Positions 1 through 8,299 of a stretch of DNA of 41,574 bases are shown one piece after another. The stretch covers positions 1-41,574 of the forward strand of contig JAYRWN010000091.1 in NCBI GenBank assembly GCA_041917975.1, read 5' to 3'. Numbering within the stretch: the first letter of the stretch is position 1; every line of letters starts with the position of its first letter. Source of the stretch: JAYRWN01 sp041917975 (lineage in GTDB: Bacteria; Bacteroidota; Bacteroidia; Chitinophagales; Saprospiraceae). The notes beneath the pieces are model-generated. The model was not told the origin of the DNA, did not search any database, and was given only the letters and a program-made list of their open reading frames with translations. A program made the translations under genes and the position numbers.

Positions 1-81
1 TGGGACGAGATCATTGGCCGTCATAAGAGAAAGGGAAATCAAGTCGAAGAAATCAAGGCAATTTATAAAAGAATTAATTGA
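1..81 (+). CDS. C-terminal end of an unidentified protein (partial)
   Basis: Frame 1 is open from the window edge to a TGA at 79-81 and reads 26 lysine- and glutamate-rich residues (starting WDEIIGRHKRKG). The gene begins outside the window. The piece is too short to assign to a family; it may be the tail of a small helical protein, or a chance open frame. It ends about 5 bases before the tRNA-like sequence. Confidence 0.25.
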   Translation, partial: WDEIIGRHKRKGNQVEEIKAIYKRIN

Positions 82-85
82 CAAA

Positions 86-150
86 TCAGCTGGCTAGAGC
101 GTCCCGAGGAAGGACGGGAAGGTCAGGGGTTCGACTCCCTTACCTCCACT
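86..150 (+). other. 5'-truncated tRNA-like sequence (pseudo-tRNA)
   Basis: From 86 the sequence follows a tRNA from the D loop to the acceptor 3' strand. There is a TCAGCTGGCTAGAGC D-arm, a perfect 5-bp anticodon-type stem (CGTCC/GGACG) around a seven-base loop, a T arm with GGTTCGACTCC, and ACCTCCA as a 3' acceptor strand. The matching 5' acceptor strand (TGGAGGT) is absent upstream, and the base at the U33 position of the loop is G. It is therefore unlikely to be a functional tRNA. It lies directly upstream of a broken GIY-YIG nuclease gene. Confidence 0.55.
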
Positions 151-162
151 TTTTAGATTAAA

Positions 163-300
163 GTGGACACCTATTGGGTTTATATCATCTATTCAAAAAC
201 CATCAACCAATATTATGTAGGAAACACGCATAATTTGGAAGAGAGAATTTATCGGCACAACAATTCGGGCTCAAAATCGACAAAGAAAGCAAAGGACTGA
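163..300 (+). pseudogene. GIY-YIG endonuclease fragment
   Basis: The frame starting near a GTG at 163 reads VYIIYSKTINQYYVGNTHNL and continues LEERIYRHNN, then hits TGA at 298-300. This matches the first ~45 residues of the single-domain GIY-YIG (UvrC N-terminal/YhbQ-like) nucleases: the YIIY and YYVG elements are the GIY and YIG strands. Family members run to about 80-100 residues, so the second half is missing. The TGA falls where relatives usually have Trp after K-D. An in-frame TAG at 154-156 separates the frame from the tRNA-like sequence. The remnant ends just before the convergent oxidoreductase gene at 326. Confidence 0.6.
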
Positions 301-325
301 ATTGTTCCAAAGAACAAAATTGAGA

Positions 326-1702
326 TTATATAAAATTCCTCCAATCCGGATGTTTCCAAGGTTCGCGATATACCCGCGCTAATAATCTGGTTGCTTCGGG
401 ATCATTAACCACAGTCTTAGTAAGATGATCATAAATAAGAGGCCGCCTTAACTGCATAGACATATTGGCCAAAATACAACTGGCGGCAGAAATATGCCCT
501 TCTTCAATGTCTGCTACAGGGCGTGATTTGTTTTCAATGGAATTTAAAAAATCTAACATTTGTCCTCGGGTGGCCGGAGCAGCATGCAGTTCAATGCGAG
601 GCTCTGTCAAATCTTCAGGGTATTTTTCGCGCTCATAGAGGGCCTCCTTACTTACACGTGACGCGTTTTTATCCAACGGAATAAAATCATATTTAAGAGT
701 ACTGGCTATCAAGGTACCCTTCTCTCCGTATATGGTCAGGGCCCAGGGGTAATCCGGATTAGGCGCAGTACCCCAGGAGCGTTGGTGCCAGACACAGTGG
801 AAATCATCATACTCGAATATGGCTGTTTGTGTATCCGGAGTAGTTGCTTTGCTGGATTTCTGAACTAGAATGCCTCCATGTGCACTAATGCGGTCAGGCC
901 AGCTCAGCCCCAGTAACCAACGGACGGCATCAAACATGTGTACACACATGTCACCCATGATGCCATTACTGTATTCCATCATGGCCCGCCACCATCCGCC
1001 ATGCGGTAGACCATCATACGGCCGCATAGGGGCCGGTCCGACCCACATCTCATAATTGAGAAATTCCGGAACAGATTCTGGCATAGGGCTGCGATTGGCC
1101 CGCATATGGTAGTAACAGCACATCTCAACATGCGCTATCTTGCCAAGAAGACCGGCATCAATGATATTTTTTTTCGCATCTAAAAAGTGGGGCGTACTCC
1201 GGCGTTGCATACCCACTTGCACGACTTTGTCGTATTTACGGGCAGCAGCCAGCATGGCTTCCCCTTCCATGACATCTACACTTATAGGCTTTTGGACATA
1301 GACATGCATTCCAGCTTGAACTGCATCAATCATAGGTAAGGCATGCCAATGGTCAGGCGTCCCGATTAAAACAATATCCAGGTCCTTTTCCGCCAATAAT
1401 TGACGATAATCTTCAAATAACCGGGGCTTTTTACCGGATTTTTGCCGGGTAGCTACCATTTCCCCAGCCTCATTCAGTCTATTTTTATCAACATCGCAAA
1501 GGGATACCACTTCCACAGGAGCTACCTGGATCAATCTGAATAAGTCGCTCTTGCCATACCAGCCGGAACCGATTAAACCAACCCTCCAGGGTTTGTCACG
1601 GTACACCAAATCTAAACCCGGATATCCATACATGGATACAGCTAGCGAAGCAGCACTGGTCTTCAGAAATTGCCGGCGATTTATGTTAAAATTGGCATCC
1701 AT
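326..1702 (-). CDS. Exported Gfo/Idh/MocA family oxidoreductase
   Basis: This 458-residue protein is a predicted NAD(P)-dependent sugar or inositol dehydrogenase-like enzyme. A Tat-type leader (NRRQFLKTSAAS, residues 8-19) suggests folded export with cofactor. The Rossmann fold starts at ~40 with the dinucleotide loop GLIGSGWYG (42-50). The family EKP motif appears as QKP (137-139), with the usual Lys kept. The C-terminal substrate domain has the WWR and D-x-x-H spacing of the DUF-rich Bacteroidota/Planctomycete branch of the family. It lies 7 bases from the end of the GH5 gene on the same strand, so the two are probably cotranscribed. The substrate cannot be told from sequence. A second, clearly related gene lies at 35416-36816. 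Confidence 0.9.
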   Translation of the reverse strand: MDANFNINRRQFLKTSAASLAVSMYGYPGLDLVYRDKPWRVGLIGSGWYGKSDLFRLIQVAPVEVVSLCDVDKNRLNEAGEMVATRQKSGKKPRLFEDYRQLLAEKDLDIVLIGTPDHWHALPMIDAVQAGMHVYVQKPISVDVMEGEAMLAAARKYDKVVQVGMQRRSTPHFLDAKKNIIDAGLLGKIAHVEMCCYYHMRANRSPMPESVPEFLNYEMWVGPAPMRPYDGLPHGGWWRAMMEYSNGIMGDMCVHMFDAVRWLLGLSWPDRISAHGGILVQKSSKATTPDTQTAIFEYDDFHCVWHQRSWGTAPNPDYPWALTIYGEKGTLIASTLKYDFIPLDKNASRVSKEALYEREKYPEDLTEPRIELHAAPATRGQMLDFLNSIENKSRPVADIEEGHISAASCILANMSMQLRRPLIYDHLTKTVVNDPEATRLLARVYREPWKHPDWRNFI

Positions 1703-1709
1703 TCACTAG

Positions 1710-2822
1710 TTATTTGGTTAAAACATCAATCAGGTTTTGATAAGCTTGCCGATCTCGATTTCGGATACCGAACGAACCCCGATAATCCCATATGGTCCAA
1801 GCAATCTGGTGCTTGTCTAATATTTTACGGATGTCCTTGTACCAGGCTAGATAGGTGGCCTCCGGGGTGGTTTTCATGGCGCCCCATTCACCACAATACA
1901 CTGGTAAACCATGCTTGCGGGCAAATTTTAAGGGTTTTAGAATCCTTTTTTCAAGTGTTTTTGGAGTTAAATTCCGATTGCTATTCGTAACCGCCTTGAT
2001 CAAAGCAGTATCCAAACCAACCAGATCGCTTTCTGCTACCGCCTTGCCAGGATAGCTGACTGGCCCGGAATATTTTCCAATGGCGGTCCAGGGAGCCCGG
2101 TAATGAGTGATGAGAAAGGGTTCATAGAAATGGAAACTGATGATCAAATTTGGATCATGGGGAATTTGCAGAACATCAAATGTCTCGGTTGATTGCCAAC
2201 GGTTAGAACTAATCACCAATTTGCGTTCGGGTTCGTTTTTACGGACAGTTTCAATACCTCTTTTCAGGAGATGGTTCCATAGTTGCGGATCATCCGCTAC
2301 TGGCTCATTCATCAGCTCATAAGCCACATCTTCAACTGGATATTGTCTTAATTGTTCGGAGAGACTTTCCCATAATTTTAAAAAATGAGCTTGAGCATTA
2401 GGATCTGTCCACAAAGGTTTTTCAATGGCATTGAAATGATGGGAACGCAAAATATGTAAATCAATAATGCATTTCAGTTGGTATTTTTTACACCAATTCA
2501 AGGCGTTATGCAATAAACGAAAAGCCGTATAATCGCGATTCACTTCGCTGTCCCACATATGTTCCTCATCAATAGGTAAACGGATATGATCAAAACCACA
2601 CGAAGCGATAAATGCTACATCATCTTCCTGAAAATAGTTTTCCCTCTCTAGGCCTCGCCGGTTACTTTGTGACAACCAATGACTGATGTTAACACCTTTG
2701 CGAATGCTAAAAGTTGTTTTATCGTCGGCTTGAGCAAAGTTAGCTCCAGGGAGTAATGAAATCACAAAGATGATCCAACCAAGAAGATAAAGTCTTGTAG
2801 GTGAAATGATTAAGGAAATCAT
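1710..2822 (-). CDS. Exported glycoside hydrolase family 5 (cellulase-like)
   Basis: The 370-residue protein has a hydrophobic Sec signal (about residues 8-32, ending ANFAQA). A (beta/alpha)8 GH5 catalytic domain covers ~40-365. The acid/base Glu is in the MNEP motif (E173) and the nucleophile Glu is in YCGEWG (E312); both are the expected GH5 positions. HFYEP (~231-235) and IWDYRGSFG near the end are also typical. The likely substrate is a beta-linked glucan or mannan, but the subfamily is not determinable here. It diverges from a second GH5 gene at 3203 and precedes the oxidoreductase at 326-1702. Confidence 0.9.
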   Translation of the reverse strand: MISLIISPTRLYLLGWIIFVISLLPGANFAQADDKTTFSIRKGVNISHWLSQSNRRGLERENYFQEDDVAFIASCGFDHIRLPIDEEHMWDSEVNRDYTAFRLLHNALNWCKKYQLKCIIDLHILRSHHFNAIEKPLWTDPNAQAHFLKLWESLSEQLRQYPVEDVAYELMNEPVADDPQLWNHLLKRGIETVRKNEPERKLVISSNRWQSTETFDVLQIPHDPNLIISFHFYEPFLITHYRAPWTAIGKYSGPVSYPGKAVAESDLVGLDTALIKAVTNSNRNLTPKTLEKRILKPLKFARKHGLPVYCGEWGAMKTTPEATYLAWYKDIRKILDKHQIAWTIWDYRGSFGIRNRDRQAYQNLIDVLTK

Positions 2823-3202
2823 AAATCTTGAATTATGGTATCGACATTCGAACGCTATTCTTCTATTTTTTTTTCACGACCAAAATACTAAATATATCCA
2901 AGGAAATCAGCCCGAAATCTTTATCATTGAAAAATTTTATCCGTATCGCTGCGGTTACTTCATAAAAACCATATTAGTTATGACTGAATACCCTAATAAG
3001 TACACGTGGTCTTTCTGCAATTCATATTTTGCAAGATAGTTTTTCAAGGTTTTAGTTTAGCATTATCAGGATTAGGAGGATAAATTTTAAAATAGAATAA
3101 TTGTGTAAAAATTGTGACTTAAAATAATTTGAAAATATCGCTTAATTGGTCTAAATTTCTAACTGAATTCCTCCTCATTTAGCCATCAAATCTATTACTA
3201 AA
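2823..3202. promoter_or_regulatory. Divergent intergenic region between two GH5 genes
   Basis: These 380 AT-rich bases separate two divergently transcribed GH5 genes and must hold a promoter for each. One weak match to the Bacteroidota pattern (TTG upstream, TA-n-TTTG-like downstream) is TTG at 3101-3103 and TAATTTG at 3125-3131, pointing toward the right-hand gene. Spacing and fit are only approximate. No coding frame with family similarity was seen, and no RNA gene. Confidence 0.35.
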
Positions 3203-4351
3203 ATGACAACAATCAATAATTTAGGGCGTCGTGAATTTATCAAAAATACAGCGGTGGCATCGGTTGCTGCGGTCATGCAACCAAATCTTAATGGCTTTAT
3301 AGCCGGTAATACTTTACCTACGTGGAAGGGCTTTAATTTGTTAGATTTTTTTTCGCCTAATCCGGCAGCGGCTCGTCCTGCAACGCAGGAACTGTATTTT
3401 AAGTGGATGGCTGACTGGGGATTTGATTTTGTGCGGATTCCTATGGCCTATCCATCATATCTAAAATTTGATCGGACCAAGCCCATCACACCTAAAGATG
3501 TAACCAAAATTAACCAAAAAGCCGTTGATCGTATCGAAGAACTGGTGAGCATGGCTCATAAATATAAATTACATGTCAGTTTAAATCTTCATCGTGCTCC
3601 TGGCTTTTGTGTCAACGCCGGATTCCAGGAACCCTATAACCTTTGGCAAGATGCAGAGGCTTTAGATGCATTCTGTTTTCATTGGGCATTTTGGGCCAAA
3701 AAATATAAACGTGTTGCATCCAAGTTAATCAGTTTTGATCTGCTTAATGAGCCCTGTACCCGGGAGGATATGAATGATCAACACAGCAAACGTGGCCCGG
3801 TGCCCGGTGAGAAATATCGCCAATTAGCTCAAGCTGCCGGCAAAGCCATTTGGGATCAAAATCCTAACCATTTGATTATCGCAGACGGAAATAATGTCGG
3901 CCGTGATGTTATTCCTGAGATTAAAGACTTAAAAATTGCTCAAAGTTGTCGAGGATATCATCCTGGCATCATCTCGCATTATAAAGCACCCTGGGCTTTT
4001 AAAGACGTGGACAACCTTCCTGAGCCTAAATGGCCTGGTCAAGTCGGCGATCAATACCTTAGTAAGGCCATGCTGGAAGAATTTTATCGTCCATGGATTG
4101 AGTTGGCAAACTCCGGTATTGGAGTGCATTGTGGTGAATGTGGCTGTTGGAACAAGACACCGCATGACGTTTTTCTGGCGTGGTTTAAAGATGTGTTAAG
4201 TATTCTCAGTTCGAATGGAATCGGATTTGCTTTGTGGGAGTTTCGGGGAAGTTTTGGGCTGATAGACAGTGAAAGATCCGATGTGGATTATGAAGATTGG
4301 TATGGCCACAAATTGGACCGGAAGTTGTTGACACTCATGCAGTCGGTATAA
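3203..4351 (+). CDS. Exported glycoside hydrolase family 5 (cellulase-like)
   Basis: This 382-residue protein carries a Tat-like leader (GRREFIKNTAVASVAAV, residues 8-24), unlike the Sec signal of its neighbour. The GH5 barrel runs ~40-375. The acid/base is E183 in LLNEP and the nucleophile is E312 in HCGECG. WEFRGSFGLID near the C-terminus matches the corresponding segment of the divergent gene, so the two are probably old paralogues with different export routes. It is followed by a 115-bp spacer and a small lipoprotein gene on the same strand. Confidence 0.9.
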   Translation: MTTINNLGRREFIKNTAVASVAAVMQPNLNGFIAGNTLPTWKGFNLLDFFSPNPAAARPATQELYFKWMADWGFDFVRIPMAYPSYLKFDRTKPITPKDVTKINQKAVDRIEELVSMAHKYKLHVSLNLHRAPGFCVNAGFQEPYNLWQDAEALDAFCFHWAFWAKKYKRVASKLISFDLLNEPCTREDMNDQHSKRGPVPGEKYRQLAQAAGKAIWDQNPNHLIIADGNNVGRDVIPEIKDLKIAQSCRGYHPGIISHYKAPWAFKDVDNLPEPKWPGQVGDQYLSKAMLEEFYRPWIELANSGIGVHCGECGCWNKTPHDVFLAWFKDVLSILSSNGIGFALWEFRGSFGLIDSERSDVDYEDWYGHKLDRKLLTLMQSV

Positions 4352-4466
4352 TATTTTGGATTTTTAAGTTTTCTTGAAATTTAGTACAAATTAATTTATG
4401 GTCTTTGGTCATTAATATGACGTTTTATTGTATTTTTGAAGAATATGAATTCCTAAAACCTTTAAT

Positions 4467-4853
4467 ATGAAACCTGTTTTCCTTTTGGTTGTCCTCATGG
4501 CTTTATTATCCTGTGCAAAACTTAAGGTCGAGCCTGAAAAGGTCGTTCTGGCCAACGATTGTAACTATTCTACGCTGGCCACTGTACAGAAAATGAAGTT
4601 AAATGAGGATGGCTCCGAATACTTTTATTATCTGCGGCTGGAGAACAGCCCCATCGGTGTGCATTTTGTTTACCCGTCTCAACTGGATCAATCCTTTAAA
4701 GTGGAGAATAAGCGGCTAAACATAAGTTTTAATACTACAGACCAGGCTCATCAGTTTGTCCTCTGCCCTAAAGGACATGTATATGATCCTTATAATCCGG
4801 ATTATCAGCATTTACCTATCATTAAATTGTGTTCGGCAAAAAATAAAAGCTAA
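4467..4853 (+). CDS. Small lipoprotein, function unknown
   Basis: The 128-residue product has a short signal ending LLSCAK, a good SPII lipobox with the lipidated Cys at residue 16. The mature part is about 110 residues, predicted mostly beta, with two further Cys near the end (CPKGH and KLCSA). I do not recognise the family. It is the first gene of a four-gene run with the cytochrome-type proteins downstream, and its stop lies 7 bases before the next start. A surface or periplasmic accessory role is plausible, but nothing in the sequence proves it. Confidence 0.7.
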   Translation: MKPVFLLVVLMALLSCAKLKVEPEKVVLANDCNYSTLATVQKMKLNEDGSEYFYYLRLENSPIGVHFVYPSQLDQSFKVENKRLNISFNTTDQAHQFVLCPKGHVYDPYNPDYQHLPIIKLCSAKNKS

Positions 4854-4860
4854 GAATTTG

Positions 4861-6855
4861 ATGTGTAATTCCCGTCATCATTTTATTGGCTTATTATGGT
4901 TAGTGGTGGGAATAGCATTGTGGGCACCACAGTCAGCCCGGGCAGGGTATCCACCGGAACAGTTACATTATTGGCGGACGGTGATGCCCATCATGAAAAA
5001 ATATTGCAACATAGCGTGCCACAATGCCGATGATAATAAAGGGGGATTAAATCTGAATAATTTTGATTTTATTTTATCCATCCAGAAACAGGGAGATATT
5101 TTCCTTAAAGTTATTCAACAAGTAGATGAGGGGGTTATGCCACCCAAAGGGAAACCACAATTAACTCCCCAGGAAAAAGATACTTTACTTGTTTACCTGC
5201 ATAAATATTTAGCCGATGCGGTGGCTGAACTTGATCCCGATATCATTCCTGCCCATCGATTAAATAATCGGCAATATGCCTATGCCCTTGAAGACCTTAC
5301 CGGTGTCCAGGTGGATGTTAATGCTTTGTTTCCCAAGGACCCAGGTGGGGGAGAAGGATTTGATAATCATGCCGGCGCACTATTTATGTCTTCACTGGAA
5401 ATCGACCTCTATTTTGACATGGCGGAAAAAGTCATCGAAACTATGCGTTGTGATGAGCTGTATTGGCGAAAATATGTACCGCGTGCAAATTATAGCTTAG
5501 TTCAAAAACTTGCTCAATATTGGAATCGGCTATTAGGGAAAAACAATATTGAAAACCATGTCATTGATCATGCGCGGTTGGCTATTGGGAACTTTACCAC
5601 CCTGGCTTTTAGACGCCACCTGAGTCCTGAAGAATCCAATCAATTGGTGAGCTTTTTTAAAGAAGTTTACTTGCAAACACCTCATCATTCCGAACGATTT
5701 GATGAAAGTATCAAAGAGGTGTTCAAAGCGGTGTTGGTTTCGCCAAATTTTTTAATGATTCAGGAAGAGGACCCACCAGCGGATAAGCCCTATTTGATCA
5801 GCAATTTTGAGCTGGCCAGCCGCTTATCCTTTTTTCTGTGGTCGAGCCTGCCTGATGATACTTTACTAAATGCGGCTTACACTTCTGATTTACATCATCC
5901 CTTGGTTTTGCATAGGCAGATAGATCGTATGCTTGGTGATAAAAAACGACAACGTTTTGCCGAAAGTTTCTCAACACAATGGCTTGAAATTGATCGGTTG
6001 GAAGAATCGACCCATGAAATAGATGGCACTCTGTTTCCGGAGTACCAACCTAAGCTAAAGCAGGCTATGTTGCAGGAGGCTGTGTCCTATTTTGATCATG
6101 TGCTCAACCGCAGTCGTAACCTATTAGAATTATTGAATGGGGATTACACTTTTCTGAATCAAACCTTGGCCGAACATTATGGCATAGGTGGAATACAGGG
6201 TGACTCTATGCGGTATGTAAATTTACCCGATGGAAATCGCGGGGGTGTTGTAGGGATGGCTGGTGTGTTAACCTCCACATCTTTGCCAAACCGCACCAGC
6301 CCGGTCCTTCGCGGAAAATGGATCATGGAAAAAATATTAGCTACACCGGCCAAACCTCCACCACCTAATACACCAGCTTTGGAAGCGGCAAAAGGTAATG
6401 TTCATGATGAGCTGAGCCTCAGAGAATTGTTGGCCCTGCACCGCGATAAAGATGCGTGTCGGGGATGTCATCAGGATATGGATGACCTGGGTTTTGCACT
6501 AGAGAATTTTGATCCGATTGGACGATGGAGATCGGCTTACAAAACGGCGGGACCGGAAATAGATGTTACCGGAAAATTAAAGTCAGGCGAATTTTTTGAG
6601 GGGCCACAAGAGCTTAAGGTCATTTTAGTGCAGCAGAAAGACCGGTTCGCTAAAGCTATTTCCAAGAAATTACTAGGTTATGCCTTAGGCAGGTCCATTG
6701 TTTTTAAGGACTTTGCGGTTGTCGACCAATTAACCCAAATTTTACTTGAACATAATTTTGATCCTGTGCCGTGGATATATGCGGTGGTGGATAGTTATCC
6801 ATTCAGATATAAAAAAAGTGATCCGGTCATTATTGATCCCCAATTTGGAGATTAA
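4861..6855 (+). CDS. DUF1592/DUF1588-type secreted cytochrome-like protein
   Basis: I place the start at 4861 (664 residues), because only this Met is followed at once by a good Sec signal (about residues 8-28). Domain order matches the planctomycete-type large haem proteins: a cytochrome segment at ~45-125, DUF1587 (NNRQYAYALEDLTG), DUF1595 (AFRRHLSPEE), DUF1592 (ELASRLSFFLWSSLPDD), DUF1588 (with CRGCH, C533-H537) and DUF1585 at the end. The first haem motif is C49-x3-C53-H54 rather than the usual CxxCH. The family always travels with a DUF1552 partner, found here 12 bases downstream. Its role is unknown; electron transfer or polysaccharide-associated work has been suggested from context in other phyla. 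Confidence 0.88.
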   Translation: MCNSRHHFIGLLWLVVGIALWAPQSARAGYPPEQLHYWRTVMPIMKKYCNIACHNADDNKGGLNLNNFDFILSIQKQGDIFLKVIQQVDEGVMPPKGKPQLTPQEKDTLLVYLHKYLADAVAELDPDIIPAHRLNNRQYAYALEDLTGVQVDVNALFPKDPGGGEGFDNHAGALFMSSLEIDLYFDMAEKVIETMRCDELYWRKYVPRANYSLVQKLAQYWNRLLGKNNIENHVIDHARLAIGNFTTLAFRRHLSPEESNQLVSFFKEVYLQTPHHSERFDESIKEVFKAVLVSPNFLMIQEEDPPADKPYLISNFELASRLSFFLWSSLPDDTLLNAAYTSDLHHPLVLHRQIDRMLGDKKRQRFAESFSTQWLEIDRLEESTHEIDGTLFPEYQPKLKQAMLQEAVSYFDHVLNRSRNLLELLNGDYTFLNQTLAEHYGIGGIQGDSMRYVNLPDGNRGGVVGMAGVLTSTSLPNRTSPVLRGKWIMEKILATPAKPPPPNTPALEAAKGNVHDELSLRELLALHRDKDACRGCHQDMDDLGFALENFDPIGRWRSAYKTAGPEIDVTGKLKSGEFFEGPQELKVILVQQKDRFAKAISKKLLGYALGRSIVFKDFAVVDQLTQILLEHNFDPVPWIYAVVDSYPFRYKKSDPVIIDPQFGD

Positions 6856-6867
6856 AAAATTGAAAAA

Positions 6868-8256
6868 ATGAGTCGTTGGCATGTATCAAGAAGAGAGGTT
6901 CTAAAGGGTTTAGGAGCAAGTATTGCTCTTCCATTGTTAGAAGCCATGACTCCACCGGGCATGAAAACCGAAAAGTATTTTGCCACCCAGAGGCCACAGC
7001 GCTTAGCTGTTTTTTATTTTCCGAATGGAGTACGAGAAGACCATTGGACGCCAAAGGGGCATGGACAAAATTTTACCCTATCACCAATCCTTAAGCCCTT
7101 GGAGCCTTATAAAAAGAATTTATTGGTTTTGGGGGAATTAAAGAATAAACTGGTGGACGTTTCGGGCACAGATGGACATTATTCTAAGACTGCTCCGTTT
7201 CTGACTTGTATGGCTATCACCAAAACCACCGGGTCAAATATCAACGTTCATGGGACTTCGGTAGATCAGGTCATGGCTCAGAACCTTGGTCATTTAACTC
7301 GCTTTTCTTCATTAGAGTATGGCCTGGATCCGGTGAAAGGAGGGGTTGATGAATTGGTAGGATATACTAATCTCTATGGCGCTTCTATATCTTGGGAAAG
7401 CCCTACCAGACCAAGGCCTAAAGAGATTAATCCCCGCTTCGCCTTCGACCGTTTATTTAGGCAAGTGGTACCTGGTAAAAACCTTAAGGTTGAAAGCCCT
7501 TGGAAAAAAAGTGTTTTGGATTTGGTTTCTGAAGACGCCCGACGATTAAATAAAAAGTTAGGAGCCAACGATCAGAATAAAATGTCCGAGTATATGGAAT
7601 CTATCCGATCGGTAGAAAAAAGGATAGAAACTCCAGATAATTTGGAGGCTTTTGTGGCCAAAATCAGGCCGGATATGCGAAAAGAATTAGTACGTCTGGA
7701 TGTGAAACTAGAAGATTATGTTGAATTGGCCTCCGGCGTAGATATTACTGAGAAAGTGGAATTGATGATGGATATTAATGCCTTAGCATTATGGTGTGAT
7801 GCCAGCAGAGTCTCCACGTTTATGTTTGGAAATTCAGTCAGTAACCGGAATTTTTCGTTTCTCCCTGGAGTGGATGGAGGACATCATAGTATATCACACC
7901 ATCGTGGCCATCCAAATAGCATAGAAATGTATGGAAAAATAAATGTGTGGCACAGTGAAAAATTTGCCTATTTTTTGGAACGACTCAGCACCATGAGGGA
8001 AGGGGAATATTCCGTTTTAGATAATTCTATGGTTTTATTCGGATCAAGTTTGCGAGATGGAGATCGGCATGCGGCTTCTAACTTACCTATCATTATAGCA
8101 GGCCAAGGAAGCGGAAAACTGCGCACTGGCCAGAATCTTACTTTTGCCAAGGACACCCCTTTGGCTAATTTATATTTAACCTTATTGCAATCCATAGGAA
8201 TTAAAACACAACAATTTGGTGACAGTACCGGTATACTACCAGATATACTTGTGTAG
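6868..8256 (+). CDS. DUF1552 family exported protein
   Basis: This 462-residue protein opens with a Tat-type leader (SRREVLKGLGASIALPLLEAM, residues 7 onward). DUF1552 covers most of the rest, including FPNGVREDHWTPKG near 50 and the family ending with FGSSLRDGDRHAASNLP near 395. That C-terminal half resembles the alkaline-phosphatase/sulfatase-like fold of the DUF1501 relatives. No catalytic role is established. It starts 12 bases after the DUF1592 gene, the standard pairing, so the two proteins probably act together outside the cytoplasmic membrane. Confidence 0.88.
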   Translation: MSRWHVSRREVLKGLGASIALPLLEAMTPPGMKTEKYFATQRPQRLAVFYFPNGVREDHWTPKGHGQNFTLSPILKPLEPYKKNLLVLGELKNKLVDVSGTDGHYSKTAPFLTCMAITKTTGSNINVHGTSVDQVMAQNLGHLTRFSSLEYGLDPVKGGVDELVGYTNLYGASISWESPTRPRPKEINPRFAFDRLFRQVVPGKNLKVESPWKKSVLDLVSEDARRLNKKLGANDQNKMSEYMESIRSVEKRIETPDNLEAFVAKIRPDMRKELVRLDVKLEDYVELASGVDITEKVELMMDINALALWCDASRVSTFMFGNSVSNRNFSFLPGVDGGHHSISHHRGHPNSIEMYGKINVWHSEKFAYFLERLSTMREGEYSVLDNSMVLFGSSLRDGDRHAASNLPIIIAGQGSGKLRTGQNLTFAKDTPLANLYLTLLQSIGIKTQQFGDSTGILPDILV

Positions 8257-8299
8257 TAGTTTATGTAATGTATTGCTTAGAAAGGTATAGCATAAGACT

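Noticed and set aside
86..150. A functional tRNA with anticodon AGG
   Set aside because: The 5' acceptor strand is absent and the U33 position is G, so I treat it as tRNA-derived, not as a working tRNA.
870..1055. Plus-strand open frame inside the first oxidoreductase gene
   Set aside because: It is antisense to a well-supported gene, with no family similarity and no ribosome site.
1670..2322. Several plus-strand frames across the first GH5 gene
   Set aside because: They are antisense shadows of a GH5 gene whose catalytic motifs are clear.
4756..4860. Earlier start for the DUF1592 protein, overlapping the lipoprotein gene
   Set aside because: The extra 35 residues are another frame of the lipoprotein gene and would bury the signal peptide; the Met at 4861 is better.
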